Part shown: piece by piece, positions 12,554 through 22,554 of the stretch
How the letters are laid out: each line of letters starts with the position of its first letter
Position numbering within the stretch: the stretch's first letter is position 1
Assembly (NCBI RefSeq): GCF_032362555.1
Contig: NC_083531.1
Span: 62,001 to 126,000 of the forward strand
DNA: 64,000 nucleotides
Direction of reading: 5' to 3'
From: Amyelois transitella
Taxonomy: Eukaryota; Arthropoda; Insecta; Lepidoptera; Pyralidae
Made by a program: the position numbers and the translations under genes
Notes under the pieces: model-generated
Seen by the model: the letters and a program-made list of their open reading frames with translations, nothing else
What the model was told of the DNA's origin: nothing
Database searches by the model: none

Positions 12554-12638
12554 GGTGTGCCGTGTGCGTGTCTCGTGTTTCTCGCTCGCTCGATCTCTGC
12601 AAGCGAGTAAACAAACGAAACAAACAATTAAACAAAAA

Positions 12639-12654
12639 GGCCCTTTTCAGGGCC
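12639..12654 (+). terminator. H4 histone stem-loop, unit 2
   Basis: GGCCCTTTTCAGGGCC, 86 bp after the stop. Confidence 0.95.
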
Positions 12655-13821
12655 GCAAAAGTATCGTTGAATTTGTTGTTGTTAAAACCGTTTCTGATGT
12701 CACTTATCGTGTCGACCGTTCATTATGCATGCAGCACACACACTTTATCTTTTTTCAACAAAACAAACACAATTTTCGCTACACACAAACAGTTCAAATG
12801 ATTTGCAATCTGTCCAGTCACTTCCAAGACGTAAAAACTTTGTTAAATTTGACTTCACACCCGACACTGGCCACCTCCTCACGTTACTTAATATTATGAT
12901 ATTGTCTCCTCAGTAATCTGGATCCATCCATCCATCCATCTCCCGCCGCCGACGACACTCTATACACTGACTGACTGACTGACTGACTGACTGACCTAAT
13001 AAAAATATTGCAACTGCCACTGCCACTGCACACACCGCACATCAATTAGTAGGTAGTATGTAGACGATACTACGACGCACATAATGCACTAGGTAGGTAC
13101 CTACTCGTTACAACAACAAAAAGAAGAAAAAAAAACACTCCGCATCCCCGCATTCTTTTCTCTCGCCCGACTGCCCGACTATTATTTATTATCATATAAT
13201 AATTACACAAATATAATAATAATTACATGCTTTTACATCGAGAAAGAGACTAGACGCTCGCTCTCCGAGAGCTCGCACTTTGCGTGTTTTACCAACGTGG
13301 ACTTGACAAGCTTCAAAATTGTCAAATATAATATTTATACATATTATATATTAACAAGGGTGAACAATGATATCTTAGCTTTTTACCTGGGGACACTAAT
13401 TGCGTACATTATTAGGTTTTATAATGAAAAACAACTTTTGAACATGACCCGAGCTCTGGTCCGATATATTACTGTGAAAATAAACGTCTATAACTCGGGA
13501 TCACTATTCATCGGTGTGATTAAAATCACATGTGCACGTGGATAAACTCAATAATATACATTATACGTGTTCAATGTGCCTTCCGAGCGCATTATTATTA
13601 TGGAAAATTAATATTTTCCGAACTTAGTTAGTGAAAAGTTGGAAGCTCTCGTATGAGAAAACGTTTCGCGGCACACCGGTTCTCGTTACGGTATTACTCG
13701 ATGCGAACGAAATGTTCGCACGCGCCCGTCGACTTTAACACTGTTCATTTAACAATTCCCGTGTTTGTTTGTTGTTTGCGCGTGTGTGTATTAAGTGAAA
13801 TAAATAAATATTAACAATAAT

Positions 13822-14574
13822 ATGGCAGACACAGCTGTAGCTTCCGAGGCACCGGCACCGGCTACGCCGGCGAAGAAGCAGCCTAAGGCGTCTGCCGCGG
13901 CGGGCGGTGTCAAGAAGGCGAAAGCCAAACCGACCCACCCGAAGACATCGGAGATGGTCAACAGCGCCATCAAGGAGTTGAAGGAGAGGAGCGGATCGTC
14001 CCTGCAGGCCATTAAGAAATACATAGCGGCCCAATACAAAGTCGACGCCGAGAAATTGGCACCGTTCATAAGGAAATATTTGAAGAGCGCCGTCGAATCC
14101 GGAGCACTGATCCAGACCAAGGGCAAAGGTGCGTCGGGATCGTTCAAATTGGAATCCAAATCGTCATCGTCCAAGAAACCGGCCGGCGGTGCGGCGGGCA
14201 CCAAGAGGTCCGCGTCCGCGGCCGGCGCCAAATCGAAGAAGGGATCCGCCGCGTCCGCGTCCTCCTCCAAGGCGAAGAAGGCCGCCTCCGCCGGCGGTGC
14301 GTCTTCGTCGCCGTCGAAGGCGGCCGGCGGCAAGGCGGCCTCGTCCGCCGCCACCGCTAAGGACAAGAAGGCTGCGGCCGCGGCCAAGAAGAAGCCCGCG
14401 GCGGCCAAGAAGGCCGCGGCGGCCGCGCCCGCGAGGGCCAAGGCCGCTGCCGCGCCGAAGGCGAAGAAAACTGCCAAACCCCCTACGAAGAAACCGAAAG
14501 CGCCCAAGCCGAAGAAGGCCGCCACAACACCCAAGAAGCCCGCAGCAAAGAAAGCGGCCGCGTCAAAGAAGTAA
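13822..14574 (+). CDS. H1: Histone H1, unit 3 copy
   Basis: 250 aa, identical to the unit 2 protein. It is the last intact gene before element A, with 659 bp from its stop to the 5' end of the retrotransposon. Confidence 0.97.
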   Translation: MADTAVASEAPAPATPAKKQPKASAAAGGVKKAKAKPTHPKTSEMVNSAIKELKERSGSSLQAIKKYIAAQYKVDAEKLAPFIRKYLKSAVESGALIQTKGKGASGSFKLESKSSSSKKPAGGAAGTKRSASAAGAKSKKGSAASASSSKAKKAASAGGASSSPSKAAGGKAASSAATAKDKKAAAAAKKKPAAAKKAAAAAPARAKAAAAPKAKKTAKPPTKKPKAPKPKKAATTPKKPAAKKAAASKK

Positions 14575-14769
14575 ATCCCTACCTGTGTATGTACCTGGTA
14601 TATACCGCCGCTCTCTTTATCTCTCCGCCGTTTGTTTACTGCTAGTTGCTTGCAGAAACAACGACAACAACTACCACGAAGACGGACGTCGTCGAAGAAG
14701 AAGAGGTCGGGGTGGGTGGGAAAAAGCGTGCACCGTTGTGTGCATGGTGCCCTTTCGCGCCTAACAAAA

Positions 14770-14785
14770 AGCCCTTTTCAGGGCT
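14770..14785 (+). terminator. H1 histone stem-loop, unit 3
   Basis: AGCCCTTTTCAGGGCT. Confidence 0.93.
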
Positions 14786-15201
14786 AACATATGGTTCAAT
14801 GTGTATGTTTCTTTGTACAACAACAATAATAACACATGTCTGTGTGTCGTCGACCTACCTTGTGAGACGAGTGTAAGTATCGCTTCTTACGTAAGTATTG
14901 ATGAAGAAGAAGAGAGAGAGTGTTAAATAAAAAAAATAAATAAATAAATAAAAATATACAAACGCATGAACATTCAGATATATATTTCATTACCTGACTG
15001 CGTTATTAGCTAGCTAGCTAGCTAGCTAGCTAGCTCATGATGATATGTATAATATAACGTAACGTAATAGTGAGTAGGGAAAGAAAAAAAAGTAAATAAA
15101 TAAAAATAGGTAGACATTGTCCGTTAGTTCGTTCGTTCACATCCCCACCACTCGATGTTGGTAACTTCGTTCATTGTACGATAAAGATCAACGCACGGGT
15201 G

Positions 15202-15233
15202 TATATAATAAAAGCATACCCCGTCCGCGTACG
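15202..15233 (+). promoter_or_regulatory. H2A TATA box cut off from its gene, unit 3
   Basis: TATATAAT (15202-15209) followed by 24 bp of normal promoter and then element A. The box is now 5.77 kb from the H2A ATG and only 32 bp before the first base of the retrotransposon, so it could drive the element. Confidence 0.8.
15222..15233 (+). repeat. Target site duplication, left of element A
   Basis: CGTCCGCGTACG, repeated at 20879-20890. The outermost base is ambiguous because it may be shared with the element. Confidence 0.9.
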
Positions 15234-15442
15234 GATCGTGCCAGCTGCCGTTGAGTGAACACCTTCATCTGCGTACGAGCCCGCTATAAGAAATTTGTGC
15301 ATCAGTGCTGTGTCATCCTACTTTGTTTTAAAGTACGGATGACAAGTCCCCTGCGCCAACATAAAGGCGTAGGCGGGGATAGTCGCGCGCAAATTAAGAG
15401 AATCCCGGACCGCGAAGGCGAGTTTTCTCTTTCCCCCACTAC

Positions 15443-15470
15443 CCGGCCTCCCACCAGCGGGTCTCACCGG
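15443..15470 (+). other. 28 nt block in 5' UTR conserved with element C
   Basis: Identical over 28 nt to 57623-57650 of element C although the rest of the two 5' UTRs barely aligns. Begins and ends with CCGG, with CCC and GGG inside around ACCAGC, so it could fold as a small hairpin. It ends 85 nt before the ORF1 ATG. Confidence 0.55.
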
Positions 15471-15555
15471 GGAAGGGGGGGAGGGGGGCTGCTCGCCCCG
15501 CGGCCCGACGGGCTGCGCACGGCAACTCCCCGCCCGCGCGTCTTTGGGCTCCGAA

Positions 15556-18036
15556 ATGGAGCCCCAAAAATCGACTGAGGAGGGTGCGCGCTCCCGCCGC
15601 CCCTCACCTCACCCCGCCATCGCCTGCGAATCAGCTACCAGCCGCCCGGACTCGCCACACGAGGACTACAAAACACCGGAGGCTGAGACATTGGAAGACC
15701 ACGCCGTCGCCTTTTGGGCGGCGAGTAAAATGGGGCAAAGGAGGCGCCCTCAAGATGACGAGCTGTCGCCTAAGGCAGGTGTGGAGCGAGATTATATCAC
15801 GCTCCACAGCATAATACAATGCGGCCTCCTTAGCGCGGCGGCTCAGAGTTGGATGGCGCTATACTTCAGATTACGAGACGCCGAACAATCAGGAAACCAC
15901 CCCGACGTCGAAGATATCGGGATTCTGGAGCAAGCCTGCGCGGGACGGGTGTCGGTGGGACTAGCCATGCCCCCCACACCCGCCCCCCTCCCCTCTCTTC
16001 GAGCACCGCGTCAGCGACGGCGCGAGGAAGGGCCGGAATGCGAGACGCCTACACCTAAGCGTCCCAGGAAGAGGTCGCATTCGTGGACCCCAAGCCCCCC
16101 GCACCCCTCGCACCCCTCGCACCCCTCGGACAAGACAACCGAAGTGCGGCGGGCTCCGGCACTTGTGCCGTCGAGCCCCCCACCGCGCCCCCGCGGAGCG
16201 CCCCCGCGTTCGTCTGCGGGCGACACCACTCCGCCTGTCGCCCCCCCCCGCTCGGGTATCCCGTTACCCCAGCGGAGCCGTGACCCGCGTTTGAGGGCGA
16301 ACCGCTCCCCCGCCCCCGCGCCGTCGCTGGCAGCTCCCGCGTGTGCTCCGCCGCGACTGGCTGCCTCCGCGTCGCCCGCCGCGCCGCCGACCGCGCCGCT
16401 CAACGCGCCGCTCACCGCGCCGCCGGCCGCTCCGCTCAACGCGCCGCTCGCCGCGCCGCTCACCGCCCCGCCGGCCGGTCCGCGCGCCGCGCCGCCGACT
16501 GCGCCGCCCACCGTGCCGCTCGCCGCGCCGCCCGCCGCCCCGCCGGCCGGTCCGCGCACCGCGCCACCGACTGCGCCGTTCCCCGCATCGCTCGCCGCGC
16601 CGCTCAAAGCGCCGCTCACCGCACCGCTTAACGCGCCGCTTAACGCGCCGCTCACCGCGCCGCCGGCCGCTACTCGCGCCGCACCGCCGTCCGCCGCGCG
16701 CGCCGCGCCGCCGACCGCACCGCTCACCGCGCCGCCGGCCGCCCTGCGCGCCGCGCCGCCTGCGGCTCCCTCCGCGTGGGGACAGCCGCGGCTGGTCGCC
16801 TCCACACCGACAACCGCGCCGCCTGCGGCTGCACCCTCTGTCTGGGGCCGCTCCTACGCGGCTGCCGGTTTAAGCGCGCCCAGCACCGCCGCCACCACAG
16901 TAGCACCCAGCACCACCGCTCCAGCACCCGCTGCCGCCTCTTCGAGGAACAATGGCGCTAGCACAACAGCGCCCTCCTCCCAGGCCTCCAGGACGAAGTA
17001 TCCGCCCATCGTAGTGGAGAGGCTCCCTGATTGGATGGTGCACTTTAGGGAGCTCACCACTAAGCTGGGACACCCGCCATCAGCCCGCCCCTTCGGTGCA
17101 GGAGTGAGATTCTCGCCGAGGGACGACACGGAATACCGCGTTATACAGCGCTACCTTGACGCCATCGCGAGCCAGGACCAGAGAATCTCCTGGTTCTCCT
17201 ACTCACTTCCAGCAGAGAGGAGCTTAAAGGTCGCCATCAGAGGCCTCCCTCTGGAAACCCCTGAAGAGGCTGTGAAGGAGGCCCTAAATGAAAAGGGCTA
17301 TGAGGTCGAATTCGTCAAGAACATCCGGGCCCGGGGTGGACGTCCCGGATGCATCTTCTACGGCCTCATAAAGAAAACTCCAGGCTACCAAGAGATCTAC
17401 CAGATTGATGAGCTTCTCCTGATGCCAGGCGTCAGGATCGAGGCATGGAGAGGAAAAAAGGGCCCGGCTCAATGCCATCGCTGCCAGCAGTTCCGGCACA
17501 GCAGTCACAATTGCCATCGCCCTCAAGCATGCGTGCGCTGTGGGGAGCCGCACGCCGCAAATGACTGCCCGCGCCCCCTCGAAGTACCGGCCACCTGCGC
17601 CAATTGCGGAGGCCCGCACCCCGCCAACAACGCGGCGTGCCCGGTCTTCAAGCGGGAAGCGCGGCACAAGCGCGCCGGAACTGTGGCCCGCACGACGCCG
17701 GCCCTGGAGCCTACACCGACGGTCGAGGAAGCGGCGCCCGCTACACTCATGGCGCCAGCAAATCCGCCCGCCGAGAGAGGTGCTGCCCTCCCAAACAGGA
17801 GGAAGAAAAAGAGGAGCGCCAAGAAGAAGCAGGCCACCCCCGACACAGTAAAATCGGGACAAGCACCGACCACTTCACCGCCCAACACCGACGCAAGACA
17901 AGTGCAGCCCTCACCTGCACCAGCACAGCCCGGGCAGGGCGCCACGGACACCACCACCATGCTGCTCCTCCTGGGCCAACAGATGCAGCAAATGGCGGAG
18001 ATCCTCAGAGGGATGCAAGCACGGCCTCAAATTTAG
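15556..18036 (+). CDS. Element A ORF1, Gag-like nucleic-acid-binding protein
   Basis: 826 aa from ATG 15556 (GAAATGG context). The same ATG-GAG-CCC start, preceded by GGGCTCCGAA, occurs in element C. An N-terminal module (about 15793-15975, ending SWMALYFRL) is shared with element C. Then comes a long Ala/Pro low-complexity region (about 16370-16760, short repeats such as APLTAPPAAP), then a folded PRE_C2HC-like region (VERLPDWMVHF to EVEFVKNI), then three zinc knuckles: C-x2-C-x4-H-x4-C (17473-17514), C-x2-C-x3-H-x4-C (17530-17568) and C-x2-C-x3-H-x6-C (17596-17640). The C-terminus has a basic stretch NRRKKKRSAKKK. It should bind element RNA and carry it to the insertion site. It is longer than usual Jockey ORF1 because of the Ala/Pro expansion. 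Confidence 0.9.
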   Translation: MEPQKSTEEGARSRRPSPHPAIACESATSRPDSPHEDYKTPEAETLEDHAVAFWAASKMGQRRRPQDDELSPKAGVERDYITLHSIIQCGLLSAAAQSWMALYFRLRDAEQSGNHPDVEDIGILEQACAGRVSVGLAMPPTPAPLPSLRAPRQRRREEGPECETPTPKRPRKRSHSWTPSPPHPSHPSHPSDKTTEVRRAPALVPSSPPPRPRGAPPRSSAGDTTPPVAPPRSGIPLPQRSRDPRLRANRSPAPAPSLAAPACAPPRLAASASPAAPPTAPLNAPLTAPPAAPLNAPLAAPLTAPPAGPRAAPPTAPPTVPLAAPPAAPPAGPRTAPPTAPFPASLAAPLKAPLTAPLNAPLNAPLTAPPAATRAAPPSAARAAPPTAPLTAPPAALRAAPPAAPSAWGQPRLVASTPTTAPPAAAPSVWGRSYAAAGLSAPSTAATTVAPSTTAPAPAAASSRNNGASTTAPSSQASRTKYPPIVVERLPDWMVHFRELTTKLGHPPSARPFGAGVRFSPRDDTEYRVIQRYLDAIASQDQRISWFSYSLPAERSLKVAIRGLPLETPEEAVKEALNEKGYEVEFVKNIRARGGRPGCIFYGLIKKTPGYQEIYQIDELLLMPGVRIEAWRGKKGPAQCHRCQQFRHSSHNCHRPQACVRCGEPHAANDCPRPLEVPATCANCGGPHPANNAACPVFKREARHKRAGTVARTTPALEPTPTVEEAAPATLMAPANPPAERGAALPNRRKKKRSAKKKQATPDTVKSGQAPTTSPPNTDARQVQPSPAPAQPGQGATDTTTMLLLLGQQMQQMAEILRGMQARPQI

Positions 18037-20704
18037 TGCTCCCCTGAGGATCGTTCACTGGAATGCCTCAACGCTCGCGAGGAAGAAAAGACTGGTGGCC
18101 CACTTCCTTCGCGAGCAAAAAGTCGACGTCATGCTGGTCAGCGAAACCCATCTCAACAGGACCGACCCCTTCAATGTACCGGGGTACTTCACGTACAGGA
18201 AGGACGAGACGACACCCACCACTGGAGCCGCTTATCGGGGACTCGCGGTGCTGGTGAAAAGGAGCGTCGTCCACCAGCTCATCCCCGTCGAGGAGTTTCA
18301 GTCCCTCTACGCCCTTGGAGTGCTGGTCTGCGTCGCCGGCCTAGAGCTCCGACTATTTGCCACCTACGCCCCGCCCAACTCGAAGGTCAACCCTGCGGAG
18401 CTTAGGAAGCTGCTGAGGTCGGAGTCTCCAACTATCGTGGCCGGTGACCTTAACACCAAGCACACCTACTGGAACTCCTCCAGGGACACCGCGGAAGGAC
18501 GCCGTCTCCTGCAGGACGCCATAGACCACCATTACGACATCGCAGGCCCAGAAGAGCCCACCCATTACGACACACAGGGCGGCTGCGATGTCCTTGATGT
18601 GTTGGTCTACAAAGGACTCCCAGCACCGCCACAACAGACGGTGCTCCCCGATCTGCCATCAGACCACCGACCCGTCCTCGTCCTCGTCGACAGTGCCCCG
18701 GTCAGGATCTCGCTGACCACATGCCGCCGCAAAACAAATTGGGAGGCATTCCAGGACGCCCTCCATCAAGATTTTCCCACCAGGCCGATTGCAACAGCCG
18801 CAGACGTAGAGGAGGCAGCCTCCGACATGACCAGCCGCATCCAGGAAGCCCTTATCTCCAACACCAGAGAACTCGCAGCCGGCGCCAAACCCGACCCGCT
18901 GCCGCCGACTCTCAAGAACCTGGTGGAGGAGAAGCGCGCAGTCCGAAGACAATGGATGCGGACGAGATGCCCCCTCCTAAAATCACGTCTCAATCGCCTG
19001 GTGGAAGACGTCAAGGACGCCATGAACGAGCACGCAGCCAAATCGTGGGAGAATCACCTGCTGACTGTGGGCGATGGCATCCCCTCTGTCCATCGCCTAT
19101 GCCGTCAGCTCTCGCGAGAGCCCCAACCAACCAGGCCACTGTTGGGCCCTGACGGCCTCCCACGATTTCGTGCGAAAGACCGCGCGGACATCCTAGTGGA
19201 CTACCTGGAGCGCCAGTTCACGCCGAACCCCGTGACCGACCAGGAGCACAACCGGAGGGTCACCGATCGAGTGCAGGAACTTCTCACACAGCCGCTCGAG
19301 CCGACGGAAGACCCGGTGGTCTTCTCTCCCGGCGAGGTGCAGCGAATGCTGCCGAAGCTGAAGCCAAGGAAAGCCCCGGGCGCAGACCTAATCACCAATG
19401 AGGCGCTGCGCCATCTCCCGCCGCGAGCTATCGCGGCGATCACGCGCCTTTTTAATGGCATACTGCGCTCGGGTCACTTTCCTTCAACCTGGAAAAACGC
19501 AAGGACCATCATGCTGCCCAAGCCGGGAAAGGATCACCGAAGACCAAGCGGATTCCGGCCGATCGCGCTGCTGAGCAAGTTCTCGCAACTCTTCGAGCGC
19601 CTGTTCCTCCGGCGACTGCTCCCATTCGTCGAGCCACGCCCGGAACAATTCGGGTTTCGGCCCGACCACTCAACGACGCTCCAGGTCGCAAGACTTCTCC
19701 ATAGGATGTCCGAAAGCCACAACAAAAAGGAATACGTGGCTGCCGTATTCCTTGACATGGAAATGGCCTTCGACAGGGTATGGCACGAGGGGCTGCTGTA
19801 CAAGCTGTCGGAGGCCAAAGTGCCCCCAAGAATGGTCAGGGTCTTGGCCTCCTTCCTCACGGATCGCCGAGTCCACGTCGCAGTAGAAGACGCCGTCTCC
19901 TCCGTGCGCCCTGTGCGCGCGGGGGTTCCACAAGGAAGCTGTCTGTCCCCGGCCTGCTACGCCGCGTTCACCGACGACATCCCTGCCGTCGGCCAGGTGG
20001 AGCTAGCGCTGTACGCTGACGATGCGGCGTACTACGCGTCGTCCATGCGCCCGCTGTACGCCGCCAAGAGGCTGCAGCCCACACTCGAGGCTCTGCCGGG
20101 CTGGCTCTCCAAATGGAGGCTCTCGGTGAACGTCGGCAAGACCCAAGCAATCCTGACGGGGACAAGACCCCACCCGCCTCCACTGCGACTGCTCGGCGAA
20201 CCGGTGCCGTGGCGGCCACACGTCAAATACCTGGGAGTTACCATTGACCGGCGTCTCACGTTCAAGAAGCACGTGGGAGACGTCGTCGCGAAGACCAAGG
20301 CAGCCAGGGGGAAGCTCTACGCAGTCCTCTCCTCCAGCCTCCCCCTGAGGACGAAGCTCGGGATCTACCAAACATATGTCAGATCCCGCCTCACGTACGC
20401 GGCCCCGGCGTGGTACGCCTACTGCTCTGAGACCAACAGAAGAAAACTCAGAGCCCAGGAGAACCTCAGTCTCAGAGCGGTCGTCGGAGCCCCGCGCTAC
20501 GTGAGGAACTCGACAATCCTCAGGGACTTGAAGTGGGAGGGCCTAGACGACTTTGTGGCCAGGCTGGCCACGAAGATGTTCGAGAGGGCGGACGCATCAA
20601 CACATGAACACCTGCGCGGCATCGCGCCACTCCATGCCCGCCCTCCGGACCGTCGCGTGAAGCCCTCACCTCGCTGCCTTGCGGCAGACGTCGTCGCCCA
20701 GTGA
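18029..20704 (+). CDS. Element A ORF2, APE endonuclease - reverse transcriptase
   Basis: About 891 aa in a frame overlapping the ORF1 stop by 8 nt. The enzyme nicks target DNA and copies element RNA onto it (target-primed reverse transcription). Visible motifs: LRIVHWNAS start, SETHL with catalytic Glu (codon 18143), AGDLN, LPSDHRP (APE active site); then the RT blocks KAPGADLITNEAL, RPIALLS, FGFRPDHSTTLQ, DMEMAFDRVWH, AGVPQGSCLSP, YADD (20012-20023) and LGVTIDR. No RNase H domain. Odd: no ATG lies where element C starts ORF2; the aligned codon here is AAA at 18029. I give the start by alignment, so translation would need a non-AUG codon (CTG 18044 or GTG 18095), reinitiation, or this copy has lost its start. 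Confidence 0.88.
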   Translation, partial: KFSAPLRIVHWNASTLARKKRLVAHFLREQKVDVMLVSETHLNRTDPFNVPGYFTYRKDETTPTTGAAYRGLAVLVKRSVVHQLIPVEEFQSLYALGVLVCVAGLELRLFATYAPPNSKVNPAELRKLLRSESPTIVAGDLNTKHTYWNSSRDTAEGRRLLQDAIDHHYDIAGPEEPTHYDTQGGCDVLDVLVYKGLPAPPQQTVLPDLPSDHRPVLVLVDSAPVRISLTTCRRKTNWEAFQDALHQDFPTRPIATAADVEEAASDMTSRIQEALISNTRELAAGAKPDPLPPTLKNLVEEKRAVRRQWMRTRCPLLKSRLNRLVEDVKDAMNEHAAKSWENHLLTVGDGIPSVHRLCRQLSREPQPTRPLLGPDGLPRFRAKDRADILVDYLERQFTPNPVTDQEHNRRVTDRVQELLTQPLEPTEDPVVFSPGEVQRMLPKLKPRKAPGADLITNEALRHLPPRAIAAITRLFNGILRSGHFPSTWKNARTIMLPKPGKDHRRPSGFRPIALLSKFSQLFERLFLRRLLPFVEPRPEQFGFRPDHSTTLQVARLLHRMSESHNKKEYVAAVFLDMEMAFDRVWHEGLLYKLSEAKVPPRMVRVLASFLTDRRVHVAVEDAVSSVRPVRAGVPQGSCLSPACYAAFTDDIPAVGQVELALYADDAAYYASSMRPLYAAKRLQPTLEALPGWLSKWRLSVNVGKTQAILTGTRPHPPPLRLLGEPVPWRPHVKYLGVTIDRRLTFKKHVGDVVAKTKAARGKLYAVLSSSLPLRTKLGIYQTYVRSRLTYAAPAWYAYCSETNRRKLRAQENLSLRAVVGAPRYVRNSTILRDLKWEGLDDFVARLATKMFERADASTHEHLRGIAPLHARPPDRRVKPSPRCLAADVVAQ

Positions 20705-20878
20705 TGACGCCGCCGCCGATGGGAACTCCCAGAAGACAGAAGAAGATGACCCAGGCCGCCATGGCCGCCCCATTGACCTGCCTACAGCCGTAGGCAGCGA
20801 AGAAGCCAATGAAGAGGGTAAAAAGACCCTGACCATTCACTCCAACTCCCACACAGGAGTTTGGGAAGACCCCTCGTT
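20705..20878 (+). other. Element A 3' UTR with three stem-loops
   Basis: SL1 at 20778-20797 (CTGCCTAC / GTAGGCAG, 8 bp, AGCC loop), SL2 AGGGT/ACCCT (20815-20830), SL3 CCAACTCC / GGAGTTTGG (20842-20864, one bulge), then GGAAGAC close to the 3' end. The same order occurs in elements B and C. Likely the RNA feature the reverse transcriptase recognises. Confidence 0.65.
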
Positions 20879-20890
20879 CGTCCGCGTACG
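20879..20890 (+). repeat. Target site duplication, right of element A
   Basis: Second copy of CGTCCGCGTACG, followed directly by the H2A initiator TCATTT. Confidence 0.9.
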
Positions 20891-20946
20891 CTCATTTTAA
20901 CGTCGTCGTCCGTTGTCACAACAACGTTTGTTTGTTTGTTTACTAA

Positions 20947-21345
<399 letters not shown>

Positions 21346-21560
21346 GTTGTCCACTTTCGTTCGTTCGTTCCTCTATTTTGTTGTTGTTTTTATTGTATGT
21401 ATTTTGTATTGTATGTGCACACGCACACACACACACACATATACGTACTTGCTCAACAACAATCCGAGGCCCGATATGGATGGATGGATGGATGGATGGA
21501 TGGACTCTTACGTGGTCGCCGGGTGCGTCGACTTGCTAACTCGGAATGAAAAGACAAAAA

Positions 21561-21576
21561 GGCCCTTTTCAGGGCC
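21561..21576 (+). terminator. H2A histone stem-loop, unit 3
   Basis: GGCCCTTTTCAGGGCC, retained in spite of the split promoter. It would also be the first histone-type 3' signal downstream of element A. Confidence 0.95.
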
Positions 21577-21859
21577 ACAATATGATTCTTATGCGTTAAA
21601 AACAGTTTCACTTTTGATAAACCAAAGTCAACAAAGCTAATCATTCTAAAACACAACGTACGATTCACTTACTTACTCAGTTGCTGGCTCAGCAAGAATA
21701 AATAAACGGGCTTTACACGAGTCTGCCTGTCAAAAATACTTTGTCAAGTCTTATCTACCTCTACCTAGTTCGCTACCTACCTATTACATATTATGCAAAC
21801 CTAACCTAACCTAACGTAACAAGGGATAACCTAAACTAGGTATCACCTACCTACCTACC

Positions 21860-21898
<39 letters not shown>

Positions 21899-22079
21899 TA
21901 CCTCCTTTTTTTTTTTTTACCTATCTTTATCTCACTTTCTTTGCACTATTGGCGGAGGGGAGGGGAAGGGAGAGGGGGGAGGGGAATGATTCGAGGCGTG
22001 CCCGACGCGACTACGCCGACTTTCCTATTGGCCGATATACGCTGTGACCATTACACTGTTTGACTGCAGACGACGGACA

Positions 22080-22089
22080 TATATTAAAA
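22080..22089 (+). promoter_or_regulatory. H2B TATA-like box, unit 3
   Basis: TATATTAAAA, 100 bp before the ATG. Confidence 0.6.
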
Positions 22090-22179
22090 ATTTATCAAAA
22101 ATTCGGGCACCACACGAGACATCTCGGTTTCTAGATCTCGCGCTAGTGACGTTACGCACGCATTTTATAACAAAGAAAA

Positions 22180-22554
22180 ATGCCGCCCAAGACCAGTGGC
22201 AAGGCCGCCAAGAAATCTGGCAAAGCCCAGAAGAACATCTCCAAGACTGACAAAAAGAAGAAGAAGCACAAGAGGAAGGAGAGCTACGCCATCTACATTT
22301 ACAAAGTGCTGAAGCAGGTGCACCCGGACACCGGTATATCCAGCAAGGCGATGTCCATCATGAACTCGTTCGTGAACGACATCTTCGAGCGAATCGCCGC
22401 CGAGGCTTCCCGCCTGGCCCACTACAACAAGAGGTCAACGATCACATCGAGGGAGGTGCAGACTTCCGTGAGGCTTCTCCTGCCCGGTGAGCTCGCCAAG
22501 CACGCCGTCAGTGAAGGCACCAAGGCGGTCACCAAGTACACCAGCTCCAAGTAG
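22180..22554 (+). CDS. H2B: Histone H2B, unit 3 copy
   Basis: 124 aa, identical protein, normal promoter. Confidence 0.98.
   Translation: MPPKTSGKAAKKSGKAQKNISKTDKKKKKHKRKESYAIYIYKVLKQVHPDTGISSKAMSIMNSFVNDIFERIAAEASRLAHYNKRSTITSREVQTSVRLLLPGELAKHAVSEGTKAVTKYTSSK

Larger units (their letters stand above)
15234..20878 (+). mobile_element. Element A: complete Jockey-type non-LTR retrotransposon in H2A promoter
   Basis: 5645 bp between two copies of a 12 bp duplicated target. Order: 322 bp 5' UTR, ORF1 (Gag-like with a PRE_C2HC-like region and three zinc knuckles), ORF2 (APE endonuclease plus reverse transcriptase), 174 bp 3' UTR ending in GGAAGACCCCTCGTT with no poly(A). It lies in the same direction as the histone genes. 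The ORF1 features (FSYSLPAERSLKVAIRGLP then the CCHC array) place it in or near the Jockey clade; R1-type elements are the alternative. Both ORFs are uninterrupted, so the copy looks young. It separates the H2A TATA box from the H2A leader. It is more GC-rich than the spacer around it. Confidence 0.93.

Noticed and set aside
15255-15578. 107-codon frame in element A 5' UTR
   Set aside because: GTG start, overlaps the ORF1 ATG in another frame, not conserved in element C.
16011-16805. 264-codon Gly/Ala minus-strand frame opposite element A ORF1
   Set aside because: Low-complexity mirror of the Ala/Pro repeat.
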